Of a DNA stretch of 64,000 bases, positions 1 through 11,505 are shown in pieces. A model generated the notes under the pieces. It did no database searches. It saw only the letters and a program-made list of their open reading frames with translations, and had not been told where the DNA came from. Every line of letters begins with the position of its first letter. Position 1 is the first letter of the stretch. The stretch covers positions 124,001 to 188,000 of the forward strand of contig JAIXMQ010000037.1 of NCBI GenBank assembly GCA_025716855.1. The letters are read 5' to 3'. A program made the position numbers and the translations under genes. The stretch comes from Pilaira anomala (taxonomy: Eukaryota > Mucoromycota > Mucoromycetes > Mucorales > Mucoraceae).

Positions 1-302
1 TCTTGAATGGAAATATTTCTTCTGTTGTTTGTTGGATCTTGATTGCTTGCTTCTGAGTTATCGTCATGTTTAATTGTAGCCGGCAGAGGTTGTGTACTCG
101 ATATAATAGTTGAATGTCTTGGTGGTGAAAGAGGTTCGATAGAAGGTAAGGGTTGTGAGCTAGACACGTTATCTGTTTTATCTTTTGCTGACTTAAATAT
201 ATTACCAGACGCATCATTTGCTTTATCTTTTGTAAACTTAAATACATGACCAGACACAGCATCTGTTAAATCTTTTGTCGACTTAAATATATGATTAGAC
301 AT
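1..302 (-). CDS. Partial unknown protein with 15-residue tandem repeats (5' end only)
   Basis: An uninterrupted reading frame runs on the minus strand from ATG at 302-300 to the left edge (100 codons, no stop), so the gene continues outside the window. The first ~45 residues are three imperfect 15-residue repeats around the core FK(S/F)(T/A)KDK, visible in the DNA as a 45-nt period starting at about 181, 226 and 271. The repeats are lysine/aspartate-rich and could form amphipathic helices. A Ser/Pro/Gln/Asn-rich, low-complexity tail follows. I do not recognise the family. The gene is divergent from hisC, with 212 bp between the two start codons, so they may share a promoter. The plus-strand frame over the same DNA is shorter and less protein-like. 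Confidence 0.6.
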   Translation of the reverse strand, partial: MSNHIFKSTKDLTDAVSGHVFKFTKDKANDASGNIFKSAKDKTDNVSSSQPLPSIEPLSPPRHSTIISSTQPLPATIKHDDNSEASNQDPTNNRRNISIQ

Positions 303-415
303 ATCAACATAAAGCGAAGATAGGGTATGGATCAGATAAAAGAACAGCAACGCGACTGCTTGGCGTTTTTTTTTAAAAAAAAATATATCTGCGTTTCAAT
401 GTGTAGTATGGTGAG

Positions 416-422
416 TGAGTCA
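416..422. promoter_or_regulatory. GCN4/CpcA-type site TGAGTCA upstream of hisC
   Basis: A perfect TGAGTCA heptamer lies 93 bp before the hisC start codon. This is the consensus bound by the bZIP factor Gcn4/CPC1/CpcA in general amino-acid control, and histidine genes are classic targets in fungi. Binding here is inferred. The site is also upstream of the divergent gene. Confidence 0.5.
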
Positions 423-461
423 TTGGTATCTTTTCTATCCAAACTCCGGATGATGATACTC

Positions 462-468
462 TATAAAA
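462..468 (+). promoter_or_regulatory. TATA-like box of hisC
   Basis: TATAAAA lies 47 bp before the ATG at 515, between the TGAGTCA site and the start codon. Confidence 0.4.
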
Positions 469-514
469 CTACCAAAGCATTTCAAATTAAGAAAAAATAT
501 ATTTTTCTTTCGAC

Positions 515-1738
515 ATGTCTCCCACAACCAATACTACTTTTGACCTTACAAAAATCATCCGCCCTAATATCTTGGCTTTAAAGCCATATCGTTGTGCTCG
601 TGATGATTATAGCTCTGGCGTCTTACTTGATGCTAATGAAAACGCTTATGGCCCTGCTTTGACAACTCAACGTGAAGGTGACTTAAACAGATATCCCGAT
701 CCTTACCAATCTCAAGTGAAAGAACGTATCTTAAAGTTGCGTGGTTTATCTTCCACCAAAAATTTATTCTTGGGTGTTGGATCTGACGAAGTCATTGATT
801 TGCTTTTCAGAATTGCATGTGTTCCTTCAAAGGACAAGATCTTAATTACTCCTCCTACCTACGGCATGTACTCAGTTTGTGCCCAAATCAATGACGTTGA
901 GGTTGTCAAATCCCCTTTGAATGTTGAGAATGGTGCCTACCAACTTGACATGGATAATGTAAGCTATGCCGAATTTTTGGCTCTTTTTTTTTTTTTTTTT
1001 TTTTCTTTGAGTACTAATACTTATTTATAGCTTTTCAAAACTCTTAAAGCTAACCCTGAAATCAAACTTGTTTTCTTGTGCTCTCCCGGTAACCCTACCG
1101 GCACCTGTCTTAGCCATGCAAGTATTCGTGCCGTTCTTGAATCAGACTATCAAGGTTTAGTTGTTGTTGATGAAGCCTATGTTGATTTTGTTGATAAGGA
1201 GGAAGGATCTGTCGCCACTTGGGTAGAACAATATCCCAACCTGGTTGTCATGCAAACTCTCAGTAAGAGTTTCGGTTTAGCCGGTATTCGTGTTGGTATT
1301 GCTATCGGTCACCCTGATGTCATTCAAATCTTAAACAATACAAAGGCACCATACAATATCAGTACTCCTAGTGCTTTAATTGCTGCTGAAGCACTTTCGG
1401 ATGAAGGCATTAAAACCATGCAGGATTATCGTAAACGATTGATCGCTCAACGAGGTGTCTTGATCGAAAAATTAGCACACGTTAAGGGTACTGGTCGTAT
1501 TTTGGGTGGCAACGATTCCAACTTTGTATTAGTCGAAATTCTTGATAAAGACAATAAACCTTCCAATGATCGTGCACAAAAGGTTTATTTCATGATGGCA
1601 GAAACTCTTGGTGTTGTCGTGCGTTTCAGAGGTATGGAGTATGGCTGTAATGGCTGTTTAAGAATTACCGTTGGTACTGAAGAAGAAAATGTCAAAATGC
1701 TCAGTATGTTAGAGAAGGCATTAGCTGAAAATAATTAG
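515..1738 (+). CDS. HIS5: Histidinol-phosphate aminotransferase
   Basis: This is the PLP enzyme of histidine biosynthesis that converts imidazole acetol phosphate plus glutamate to histidinol phosphate. It has two exons, 515-958 and 1031-1738. The 72-nt intron carries a near-perfect branch site (TACTAATAC) and ends in TTATAG. The joined protein is 383 aa, normal for the family. Visible hallmarks are DANENAYGP near the N-terminus, the RYPDP segment, the CSPGNPTGT loop, VDEAYVDF, and QTLSKSFGLAGIRVG holding the Schiff-base lysine (about K227). The first ATG after the TATA-like box was taken as start. A perfect TGAGTCA site upstream suggests Gcn4-type control. The assignment is very secure. Confidence 0.95.
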
Positions 1739-2889
1739 AAGTAATAAAAATAAACTGTATTAAACTTTTGCTTAAATGTACATAAAATAATGAAAAAAAG
1801 TGTCAAGATACAGAATTTTACTCTCAAAGATCCAGATATCGTTGTTGTTGTTATTCTAAAGAATTAGAGTGATCTATATTTTAGGGAATGATTTCCATCA
1901 GATGACTTTTCCCATTGGAAGCAGTAGACGATTAGAAAAAAAAAAGGGATAATTAAACAAGCACATTCACATGAAAAGAAGGTGTTATATTTGTTTCTCG
2001 CAAGCAAAATGCAAACGAAAATATGAAAAAAGGGCCCAATCTAACATAAAATGCACCAGTGTAAGGTCACATAGAGTAGAGAGCACAATATAATAAAATT
2101 TTAATATAAGCAAATGTATTATATATTATATCGTTATTTAAGAACGATACCACAATATGTCACGGTAAGTTTCCTTATTTATAATTAAAAATGATATGAA
2201 AAAAAAACTAAAAAGGGATGTCCAAATTACATAAAACTATTCAATAATTAAGGGTTAGATAAAACTGGGTAGTTTTGCCTCTTCCTAAGATTTTTGGTCA
2301 AGTAAGGTTATTTAGTGAATACTTTTAAAAGCACATATTGTTTTTTAAAAGTCGATTTGTTATAATAATTGTAATAAAAGTTTCTATACAGTGTATGTTT
2401 ACACGTCTGAAAAAAATATATTATTCTTAGTTAAAGCCTTTGCAATATATTGATATAGATACTTAAATTTGACATAACAAATTTTTTATTTTTTTTTCTC
2501 TAAACCTCGCTCCCCATAAATTTTTTGGGTGCCCCATTCATAAAATGCTTAGGAATGAAGTATTTATCAGAGTCCAACGCGACTATAGAGCCGGCTTTCT
2601 GCCGATAAAGAAACTTAATTTCATATGATTAGATATACATGCATGACCGGAGGGCTCAAAGGAAGTGATCTATTGACAAGATATACTACATTTGATGCAA
2701 ATATTACAAATAATGAATATACCAAAGTTGGAAATATCTGTAGTACACTGCTCCTCTCGTTTTAAAGTTACTATAGAAATTTGACTAAGTTGTTTAATCA
2801 CTAATCAAGGATCGTTTCGTGTAACGGTTCGAAAAGGTATTTAATTTATTTAACCTGGCTGTTTTGTTTCTTTTTATTTTTTTATCAAT
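1739..2889. other. Intergenic region hisC-P450
   Basis: About 1.15 kb of A/T-rich sequence. AATAAA-like motifs just after the hisC stop could serve polyadenylation. I see no coding pattern or RNA gene on either strand, and the right part is presumably the P450 promoter. Confidence 0.5.
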
Positions 2890-4771
2890 ATGTCTACTCT
2901 AACAGATAATCCTTTCATTCGTGTATTTGGCATATCAGCCGCTATTGTTGGTGCATTTGCAATCAAGTATCCAGACCGTGCCCTATTTGATGAGCACCGT
3001 CCTAATATACCTCAAAAAATAGGGTGGCCACTTGTAGGCATGTTACCCGCTATCGTGAATAATTCTTCGAAAATGCATGAAATGTTATTAAGAGGGTTTT
3101 CTGACTCAGGTGCATTGACCACGTATGTTATTTGCTTGTAATATGACGCGACAATTATTAATTGATATATTGTAGAACTGCATCTGCTTTAGGCTTACCT
3201 CGTTCAATTGTAACAATTGGTCCGTTAAATATTGAACATATTTTAAAACGTAATACATACTATTTTTTTCTTTATTGTTTTTTTTTTTCTGAACTGTTTA
3301 TTTATAGATAATTTCGAGAATTATGCCAAAGGGCCCCAATTGAATAGATCTATGGGTGATCTATTTGGCCACGGAATTTTCAATGCTAATGGTGAACGAT
3401 GGAAATATCAAAGAAAAACTGCTAGCCATATTTTTAACGTTAAAAACTTTAGAGACCATTTTACAGAGTAAGCAACATAAAAAGATAAAAATTAAACTAA
3501 TTATACTCATTTTTTTTTTTTTTTTAATTAGAGTTTTTCTAAAAGAGCTTAAACGGATGTTCGTCGTTTTTGACAGCGCAGTCGAAAGCCATGAAACTGT
3601 TGATTTTCATGATATTATGTTTAAATTTACATTGGATTCATTTGTTGAGTAAGTTGATTATTTCAATATACTCCCAAAAATTTTAATTAATATATTTTAA
3701 AGACTTGGTTTCGGTGTAAGCATAAATGCTATTGAAAGTAAAGAAAAAGTACCATTTGCTGCCTCATTTGACGAATGTCAATTAAATGGCTTTCAAAGAT
3801 TTATTAATCCACTTTGGGAATTTACCGAACCCATATTGTTTGCTCTTCAGCCTTGGAAAACATCAATGAATCAGCATTTAAAAATTGTAGATGAATTTGC
3901 ATACAATATCATTGAAAGTCGCAGACAGCAGCTAGCAAGAGGAGAGACGCATCATAAAGACTTGTTATCTAGATTTATGAACGCTCATAATGAAAACAAC
4001 GAATTACTAAACAATAAGGAATTGAGGGATGTTGTTTTAAATTTTATTATTGCAGGCAGAGATACGACAGCTCAAGCATTATCTTGGACTTTTTATATGT
4101 TCTTATTACATCCTAGAATTGAAAAGGCTCTTTTAGAAGAAATTGATCAACATATTACAGATGATTTGGTTGAAAGACCTACTGACCTATACGAAGTAAT
4201 TAAGAACATGACATACGCACATGCAGTGTAAGTAACACTGATTTTTCTCTCTCTTGTGATAACATAAAACAAATCTAACGACTTTTGAATTAGATTTTAT
4301 GAAGTGTTAAGATTATTTCCATCGGTACCTAACAATCAAAAGTATGCACTTAATGACGATATTTGGCCAGATGGTACTGAAATCAGAAAAGGTGATTATG
4401 TCATATGGGCACCTTGGGCTCAAGGCCGTTCTGAACAGGTTTGGGGACCAGATGCAAAAGAATTTAAGCCTGAACGCTGGATAACTCCTGAAGGAGATCT
4501 CCGTAGAGAGTCACAAGGTCAATGGCCAGGTAAAATAAGAAAAGAAAATTGAGGCTCAACATATTCTTATTATACTTTATATATAGCTTTCCATGTTGGT
4601 CCAAGAGTTTGCTTAGGTCAGAATTTAGCTACACTTGAGGCTTTGATAGCCATGGTTTTTATTCTCAAGAGATACAAGTTTTCCTTGCTTTCAGGTCAGA
4701 ACATTACTTACCAAATTTCTTTGACATTGCCGATGAAAGAGGGTATGAAAGTTTATATTGCAAAACGTTAA
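2890..4771 (+). CDS. Cytochrome P450 monooxygenase
   Basis: Seven exons join in frame: 2890-3122, 3176-3249, 3308-3467, 3532-3648, 3703-4227, 4294-4529 and 4587-4771, giving 509 aa. A hydrophobic N-terminal stretch (FGISAAIVGAFAI) suggests an ER anchor. Further hallmarks are the C-helix ERWKYQRK, the I-helix oxygen-binding motif AGRDTT (about residue 312), the ExxR motif EVLR (373-376), the PERW segment, and the heme loop FHVGPRVCLG with Cys about 457. All essential residues are present, so the enzyme looks active. The overall pattern resembles the CYP52/CYP86-like fatty-acid or alkane hydroxylase clan and the expanded Mucoromycota families, but substrate and CYP family number cannot be fixed from sequence alone. 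Confidence 0.92.
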
Positions 4772-5173
4772 TTGCATTATTTCTTTCTTTTTTGTACATA
4801 CATAACATTTTTAACCACATTATTTTTAATAAAACAAAAAATATACTCAAAATAATCTTTTTAATGATTTTTTTTAAATACTTGAACATATATTATTTCT
4901 GAACAGTATCGTGTGTTATGTATTAAGAGCGATAAAATTGTATGTAAACGAAGTTGTGTATTTTATCGCATAAAAATAATAGTACCTATAGATTATCGAT
5001 CATAATGATTGAGGGATATTAGCTTAATTTATTTACTTTATCTGAGTCGTTTAGAAACTGGTGCTCACATAACTCTTTTTATTTAATCACAACCAAACAA
5101 ATTTTAACAACAATGAAGAACTTCTGTTTACAAATATAATTCAATCTTGTGTAACATCACAGGAAAAAGAAGC

Positions 5174-5181
5174 AAAAAAAA
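5174..5181 (-). terminator. RNA polymerase III terminator of tRNA-Ala
   Basis: A run of eight T on the minus strand begins 2 nt after the mature 3' end of the tRNA. Confidence 0.7.
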
Positions 5182-5182
5182 T

Positions 5183-5255
5183 TGGAGAAGCCGGGGTTTG
5201 AACCCGGGGCCTTCTGCATGCAAAGCAGATATGATAACCACTACATCACTTCCCC
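5183..5255 (-). tRNA. tRNA-Ala (anticodon UGC)
   Basis: On the minus strand the 73 nt fold as a cloverleaf. The acceptor stem GGGGAAG pairs with CTTCTCC and contains the G3:U70 wobble pair, the key alanine identity element. The anticodon stem TCTGC/GCAGA closes the loop TTTGCAT (anticodon TGC). A TTCAAAC T-loop sits on a CCGGG/CCCGG stem. The discriminator base is A. No intron is present. A T-run terminator follows. Confidence 0.96.
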
Positions 5256-6131
5256 AGTTACATGTTGATTTTAAAAGTACATTATATTTATATTATACTA
5301 AAAATTAATTTTAAAATCACGTGATATACACGTAACATTGATGTTTGCAAAGCTTGACCATTTGGTATACCTGTCAAAAAAACTTTATTAAAATAATGTT
5401 GAAATTATCTGGTGAAGTTCACAGTGATCGAGTTTTTTTTTGTCTCTCTTGAGCATTTATAGGTTCCTGGAACAAGATATGAAAGACTTAAATTGTGAAA
5501 ACTTACAAATGTTGGATATAATGAGAGTTATAAAAATAAAAAAAAGGGATATCACTAAAAAAATAACGGTAAAAGAATTATATTGTGACGAATATATAGG
5601 TATTTAAGTTGCTGTATCGTACCGCCAAACGATAAATTATAAACGAAGCAATGATTTTTGGACGATTTTTTTTGATATATTGATTCATAGCTTCACTCCA
5701 AAAAAAAAAAAAAGTATGCCTCACTTAGGAACAATCAATTGTAAGACTTCTAATGATTTCTTTATGTATACCACGGAAGAATAGAGAAAATTTTCAACGT
5801 TTAATTGAGTGTTTTAATATGGTAGTTTTCCTTTACATAAAAAGATATTTTTTTTTCATTAATCACAAAATATATACAGACTAAAATACGTTTTTTTTGT
5901 CTCTTCTCTTTACATAATATTCAGCTTTGCTTTTTATATATTCCGCTCACACAGTTCATAAAAAGTATTAGATTCGATTATTAGTATCATTTGGTAAGTT
6001 GTGTTTCTATTCATTATTCAAGTGTATTATTTGTAAATATATATATCAATAATTTTTCTTACATAATAGTGATATTAGTACGCTACTGCAAGTACTTTTA
6101 GAAGTTTCACTATAACCAAACTGACATTAAT
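5256..6131. other. Intergenic region
   Basis: A/T-rich spacer upstream of the tRNA with homopolymer runs. Nothing codes convincingly. Confidence 0.4.
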
Positions 6132-7101
6132 ATGGCCAAGAAAAAAAAAAAAAAAAAAAAAAAACTAACAAAAAAACTCCTTTGACGGCATTAAAACTAC
6201 CAGATTATCTATTATAAAAAGTAATGCAAATCGCCCTAATAAAACATAGGAATCGTCGTCAAACGTTTTCAAACAGCCTCGTAACATCACAGCTCTGGAG
6301 AATATAATTATACTTAATTTTAAAGCAGCAACGTATGATTTTATCAAGCCCAGGCTGACTGGAATAGTACAAAGCGAAAAAGAGAGTAGAACGTGTTCCA
6401 TTAGTATCAATAAATCTTTAAAAAGAGATCTTCCTGAAGATATAAGAAGTATATTGATAAGAAACACTTGGCAAAACGTCTAATTACACTGCCAGTTTCT
6501 CAGAAATTGTGGTTTTAATAACTAGTAGACTCTTGTTAAAGAATGGCGGTTTAGTATGTAAAAAAATAACAAAACTAGCTATATGATTGCTCAGCAAAAG
6601 GTTTGGACCTTTCCGAAATTCTTCCAGAAGTATTTGTTTCTACTACACAAAAATTGGGACCTACTCTCTTCTCTCCCACTTGACTGTTGATACAGAATCA
6701 ATTAATGAGATCAACGGTCACTTTGAAGAAATACATTTAGGCCTTGTACCTTCTCATTTTTTTTTTGGTGTCAGAGGTCAAATGAAGAATTCAATAGAAA
6801 ATAATCTTGTGAAAAACTCTCTTATCGAATCCTGGGCGTCTATAAGTGTTGATAGAAATACATACGCCGATGATACACAACTGTCAAGTGTGAAAATGGG
6901 TATTGCTCGTAATAATTACATCATAAATTTTTTAAAAAAACCTTTTGGATTAAAAAAAAAAAAAAAAGAATTCAATGCTCAATTACCTTGTATTTTTCAG
7001 AATTCACTCATAAATTCGAGACTTTAGCTTTCCAAGATGTAAACAAAAAAAAAAACATTTTCCAGATGATTAAAGAGGCGTCTAAAGCTATAGCTTTTGA
7101 G
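6132..7101 (+). pseudogene. Decayed coding region of unknown family
   Basis: Several plus-strand stretches have protein-like composition but lie in different frames and are cut by stops. They are a block at about 6175-6481 (one internal TAG, rich in K/R/E and including KRDLPEDIRSILIRN), blocks inside 6587-6940 (including NNLVKNSLIESWASISVDRN), and a final block 7010-7101 ending IKEASKAIAFE and a stop. A 24-nt poly(A) run follows an ATG at 6132 and puts it one base out of frame with the first block. This fits an old frameshifted gene or element remnant. I do not recognise the parent family, and a chance origin cannot be excluded. Confidence 0.3.
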
Positions 7102-7328
7102 TGACATTATTGATTTTTATTTTTGAAATAATTTTATATTTCTAAATTAACTATACGTATTAATTCTGGTTACCTGGATACAAACCAGGAGTATAACAAA
7201 CAGGTCAAAGAATCAATATAATCATAAGCCGCGCGATAGTATTGTTTTAAAAAAAAAGCGGCTATGAAATGTACAAAACAACGAAAACAAATCAGTTTAC
7301 CCATTGACAATGAAAATAAATTTTAAAC

Positions 7329-7338
7329 TATATAAATA
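7329..7338 (+). promoter_or_regulatory. TATA box of the small secreted protein gene
   Basis: TATATAAATA sits about 66 bp before the ATG at 7404. Confidence 0.45.
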
Positions 7339-7403
7339 TAAACCTTTTTTTTTTTTAAAAAAAAAAAAAACTGTTGTCTTCTCTATTTTATACTTATCTC
7401 ATT

Positions 7404-7898
7404 ATGACTTGGCTTTCTGCAAAACTTTTATTGATTGTTATTACTTTATTAACAGTTTGTGCACAAATATCTGAGGCCTTTTGTATCCATAATCGCATGG
7501 AAGATCTGGATACCCAAATATCCGTGTATCAAGTTGATATGGACGTAAACTTGAAATTTAAGAAACAAATTATGAAAGGCGAAAGTGAATGCTGTGACTG
7601 GAAGGATAAATCTTGCAATAGATCACGAACTCAAGGTGCTCGAGTGGAATTTAATGTAAGTAGTAATTTTTGAAGATAATATTCATGCAAAGTTTATAAA
7701 CATGTCAGTACTTAATAACTTTTTATTTATATATAGATTGATGTTACTTTTGGTAACGTTCCAAACCAGAGAATCAGAGCAGTGGTCAAATGCGACGCTG
7801 GTGATGCTATTAATGTCGAAGGTAGCTCTTCGGAAGATCTTAAAGTTGTTTGTCAGGACTCAAATGGCGGCACACAAGACGGTTTAGTACGAGCTTAA
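7404..7898 (+). CDS. Small secreted cysteine-containing protein, unknown function
   Basis: Two exons (7404-7655 and 7737-7898, 81-nt intron with GTAAGT donor and TATATAG acceptor) encode 137 aa. The N-terminus TWLSAKLLLIVITLLTVCA followed by QISEAF is a typical signal peptide. The mature part has about six cysteines (FC, ECC, SC, KC, VC), consistent with disulphide bonding outside the cell. No known domain is recognised, and it could be a cell-surface or effector-like protein. ATG 7404 was chosen because it places the signal peptide at the N-terminus downstream of a TATA box. The gene converges on the cyclophilin gene, with 132 bp between stops. Confidence 0.7.
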
Positions 7899-8030
7899 AA
7901 ATCATTTTCATTCTTAATTTTTCAGCAATATGTACAACATGAAAATGCATAAATTTGTATTTGTTACTTAACAATGAATTTTACTGATGATAAAACCAGA
8001 AGTTTATTAATAAAAAAAAAAATAAATAAA

Positions 8031-10353
8031 TTATCGAATTTCAATGTTAATAATTTTGATATCTTCATATGGCTTATTTGTCTTGTCTACTTTTGCACTT
8101 TCTATAATATGTACTACATCCATACCAGCTGTAACTCTACCAAATACTGAATGCTTATTATCTAACCAAGGCTATATTATATATATATAAAAAAAAAATA
8201 TTAGTTTCGATTTTTTTTTAATGTAGAGCATATTTTTTTTTTTAAAAAAAAAGAAAGGTGACTTACTGCAGGTGCAACAGTAATAAAGAATTGACTACCA
8301 TTTGTTCCAGGACCAGCATTTGCCATACTAACAGTATAAGGACGATCATGTCTCACTTCTCTAGAGAACTCATCTTCAAAATCATCTCCCCAGATAGACT
8401 CACCACCTGTACCATCACCGAATGGACAACCAGTTTGTACCATAAAACCTTTAATAACACGATGGAAAATCAAATTATCATAGTATCCATTCTTTGAGTG
8501 TGTTACGAAATTTTCTACTGCCTTAGGTGCAGCATCAGGAAACAAACGCATATGAATATCACCTGAGGTGGTACGTATGATAGCACTTGTACCAAGTACT
8601 TGTTTACGTTCTTGTGTAGCAGCCACAGTTTGTTCTTCACGGGATGGTTTTTCATTAAAGATATCACGATCACCCTTTTGTCCATGATCAAAGGGTTCAC
8701 GACGCGTCATCATATAGAATCTGTTCTTATTAAATGCAGTACAAAACAAGGTGGGATCCAATTCCTGACTTTCACGAAGTGCAGTATTATCAGAAGCAGC
8801 CATAGCCAATGTATAGACACCCTTCTTTTTAGGTGCACCTTGGTATAAGCTGACATTGACGAATCGATTGGATTCAGATTTACCAATGATTCTAGCTACC
8901 TTGTTTGTATGAACATTAATTACCTTGATACCAAGTAAAGCACCATAAATAATAAAATGACCTGTCTCATCAAATACCGCATTCACATATTTAGCTTGGT
9001 TGGATTTCTCGAGTTCCTTTTCAACAGCTAATCTTCTACCAAATTCCATATCATCCAATTTAATTAAAGCAGTACCTGCTTGTTGCATCTCACTAATCAC
9101 ATGTAAACTTTCATCGTATTCTCGATACATTTTACCGGTAAGGAATCGAAAGAGTCTTACTTGACGGTCAGGGAAACTCATGGTAACAAAACTGAGTCCA
9201 TCTTGAGAAAAATTTAAACAGGTTGGAACTGATTTCTTCTTTCTAAATTCGTAAAGATCCGTTTGAGATTTGAGTTCAAATTCGAGGTTTTGAGGTAATT
9301 CAAAGGGTTCTTCTGGAGACCAGTATTCGATCATACCGAGTGTATCGACAGAGACTACAGTGTTGAATCGTGCGTTGAATCTGATCAAGTGCACAGGTTT
9401 GTTGTGCATGTTGGGTAACGTATGAAGTGGTTTTCCATCTGAACGGCCATCGTAAATGTGAATATTTGAATTATCGGCTTCAGAACTATAACATTTTGTT
9501 TAATCGCATTGCTCTCGTATTTTTTTTTTCTTCTTCTTTTTGGTTTATAAACTTACACTGCAACTAAGGCTTGAGCTTGTCCTTTTTGATGGATCCAACA
9601 AACAGCCTTGGGTTTGAATTTCAATTTAATCATGTTAATCATATCTAAAAGAATTTAAGTCATTTTTGTTTCTCTCTTTTAACCAACAAAACTTACCAAA
9701 GTTGGTAATATCATATACTTTTAATGACATATCATCAGAAATAGTAGCTAAAAGTTCGTTATCAGCAGAAAGTGCAATATCAACAATACTGGATAAATGC
9801 GACTTATAGTGCTTTACAAATTCAATACCGCTTGCTGTCTTTTTCCAAAACTTTAAATGACCATCCACTGAAGTTGTAATAACGAAATCGTTCCTAAAAA
9901 TTTGAAAAGGTTGAGCTTGTGTTTCTTTTTTTTTTTTTTTTTTTTTCCTTTTACGCTTTATATTACTTTGTCACTGCTACTTGGTTTAAAATATCACGAT
10001 GCATATAACTCTTCTCGTACATGTCGGCGTTAGGTAAATGTTCAAGGTAAAGTTTTTCATAAGCAAGAGCTAGTTAAAGACTATGTTAATAAGATGATAA
10101 ATGTATACATGTCTTATTTGTCTATTTTACTTCTTTTTTTCTTTTTAGGTGGGTCTTCTCCTGGAGGTGGAGGAAGAGCAGGTCCGATATCTTCGTCGTC
10201 TAAGAGAAACACGACATTGAGCAAACACGTTCTTTTTTTTTTTTTTTTATATGCATGTGTTTTAATTTTTGTATTCTTACCTGATTCTTCTTCTGTTACT
10301 GGATTCTCGTCAAGTGGTCTCTTTTTATTATTTGTCAACTCGTCGTCTGCCAT
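8031..10353 (-). CDS. PPWD1: WD40-repeat peptidyl-prolyl isomerase (PPWD1-like cyclophilin)
   Basis: Seven exons on the minus strand join in frame to 629 aa: 10353-10281, 10199-10131, 10069-9967, 9893-9697, 9644-9557, 9485-8267 and 8171-8031. An acidic and KKKKR-rich N-terminus is followed by WD40 repeats (for example [18 protein letters not shown]) and, from about residue 475, a complete cyclophilin domain. The catalytic signature is intact: [21 protein letters not shown], and [11 protein letters not shown] in the last exon. PPWD1 (about 646 aa in animals) is a spliceosome-associated prolyl isomerase, and a nuclear role is inferred from the family. A plus-strand open frame over exon 6 is a shadow. 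Confidence 0.93.
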
Positions 10354-11505
10354 GTTGTATATATAGTTTTACTTTTTGTAAAAAAAAAAGGGCAAAAGAA
10401 AAAAAAAAAAGAAAAAAAAAAGTACACATTTGGAATAAGAAAAAGGAGTCACAGTAATTGCTTAATATTTGAAGGTGCATTGAAGTACATTTTTTGATAT
10501 AAATCCAGTGATCTATTATGTCAATAACATGAGAGATGTTTTGTTATATTATGATACCAACTCCTTTAAAGTACCTATTATGTCAAATAACTCTATTTAT
10601 GGGAATCAAAAAAAGCGTATCATTTATAAAAGAAAGGGAGCAACAATCAGAACAATCAAAAATAAATAAACTACCTTTTTGGTAAAATTATAATAAATTG
10701 AGCCTTTTTTTTTTTTACTAATTAAAATTAGAATCTTCCATGGCAAAGTATTTCGGCCAGTCAACAATGAAAACAAGTTTTCAACACACAGGGTCATAAC
10801 GGTAAGAAAAGAAAAGGCTTAGCACTAAAATGGGGATGGTAGCACATACCAGGCACACTCCAAAACCTTATAGTTGTATTAAAAAAAAAAAAAAAACTGC
10901 AGAACCAACATTGATTAACCCGATTTTTTTTTTTGAGCATGACGCCATGATAATCAGCGCAATCGAAGGACAGTACCGCACTTTGAAAACAGCTTTCTAA
11001 CAACTAAGCTATTCACTTCAAGATGAAAAGAGTTATTATATAACTTTATTGGATATTTATTATCCTAATTATTTAAATAAAGCATTCTCCCCTTTTTTGA
11101 AACAAAATCACTATATTTCTTACCATTGCTTATCAGAAATAACTTATTTTATTCGATGCTTACCAAAAAAAAAAAAAAAGAGCAGCTTAATATTATACTT
11201 AAAATGAATAAATCGTATACATCTATATATGGCAATGAAGGAGGTTTTAATGGTCCGGTTTTATAACATAAATGTATACGTCTTCATCTAATACAAGCCT
11301 TTTATTAACAAAGCTTGCTCCTTCGCCGTTAATGCATAGGGGCTAATAAACTTAAGTTAATGCTCATTTTATAAAATATTCCAGCCAACATACATAAATG
11401 AAAAGCAGGATAGAAATATTTTGTTGCAGTAATCAATGTATAATTATTATCATTTTTATTTTTTTTAGGCGACTTCAATAAATGTTTTTTTTTATTCTTT
11501 TTTTT
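10354..11505. other. Intergenic region
   Basis: About 1.15 kb upstream of the PPWD1-like gene and downstream of the carnitine acetyltransferase. It is A/T-rich with poly(A/T) runs. Short open frames here lack coding character. A tRNA-like A box near 10990 does not fold. Confidence 0.4.

Noticed and set aside
8258..8848. Plus-strand open frames inside the PPWD1-like gene
   Set aside because: They lie wholly within exon 6 on the opposite strand and show no domain.
10920..11015. Possible tRNA on the minus strand (A box TAGCTTAGTTG and a TTCGA near 10955)
   Set aside because: The D-stem pairs, but no anticodon stem, T-stem or acceptor stem can be formed, so it is chance or a very old relic.
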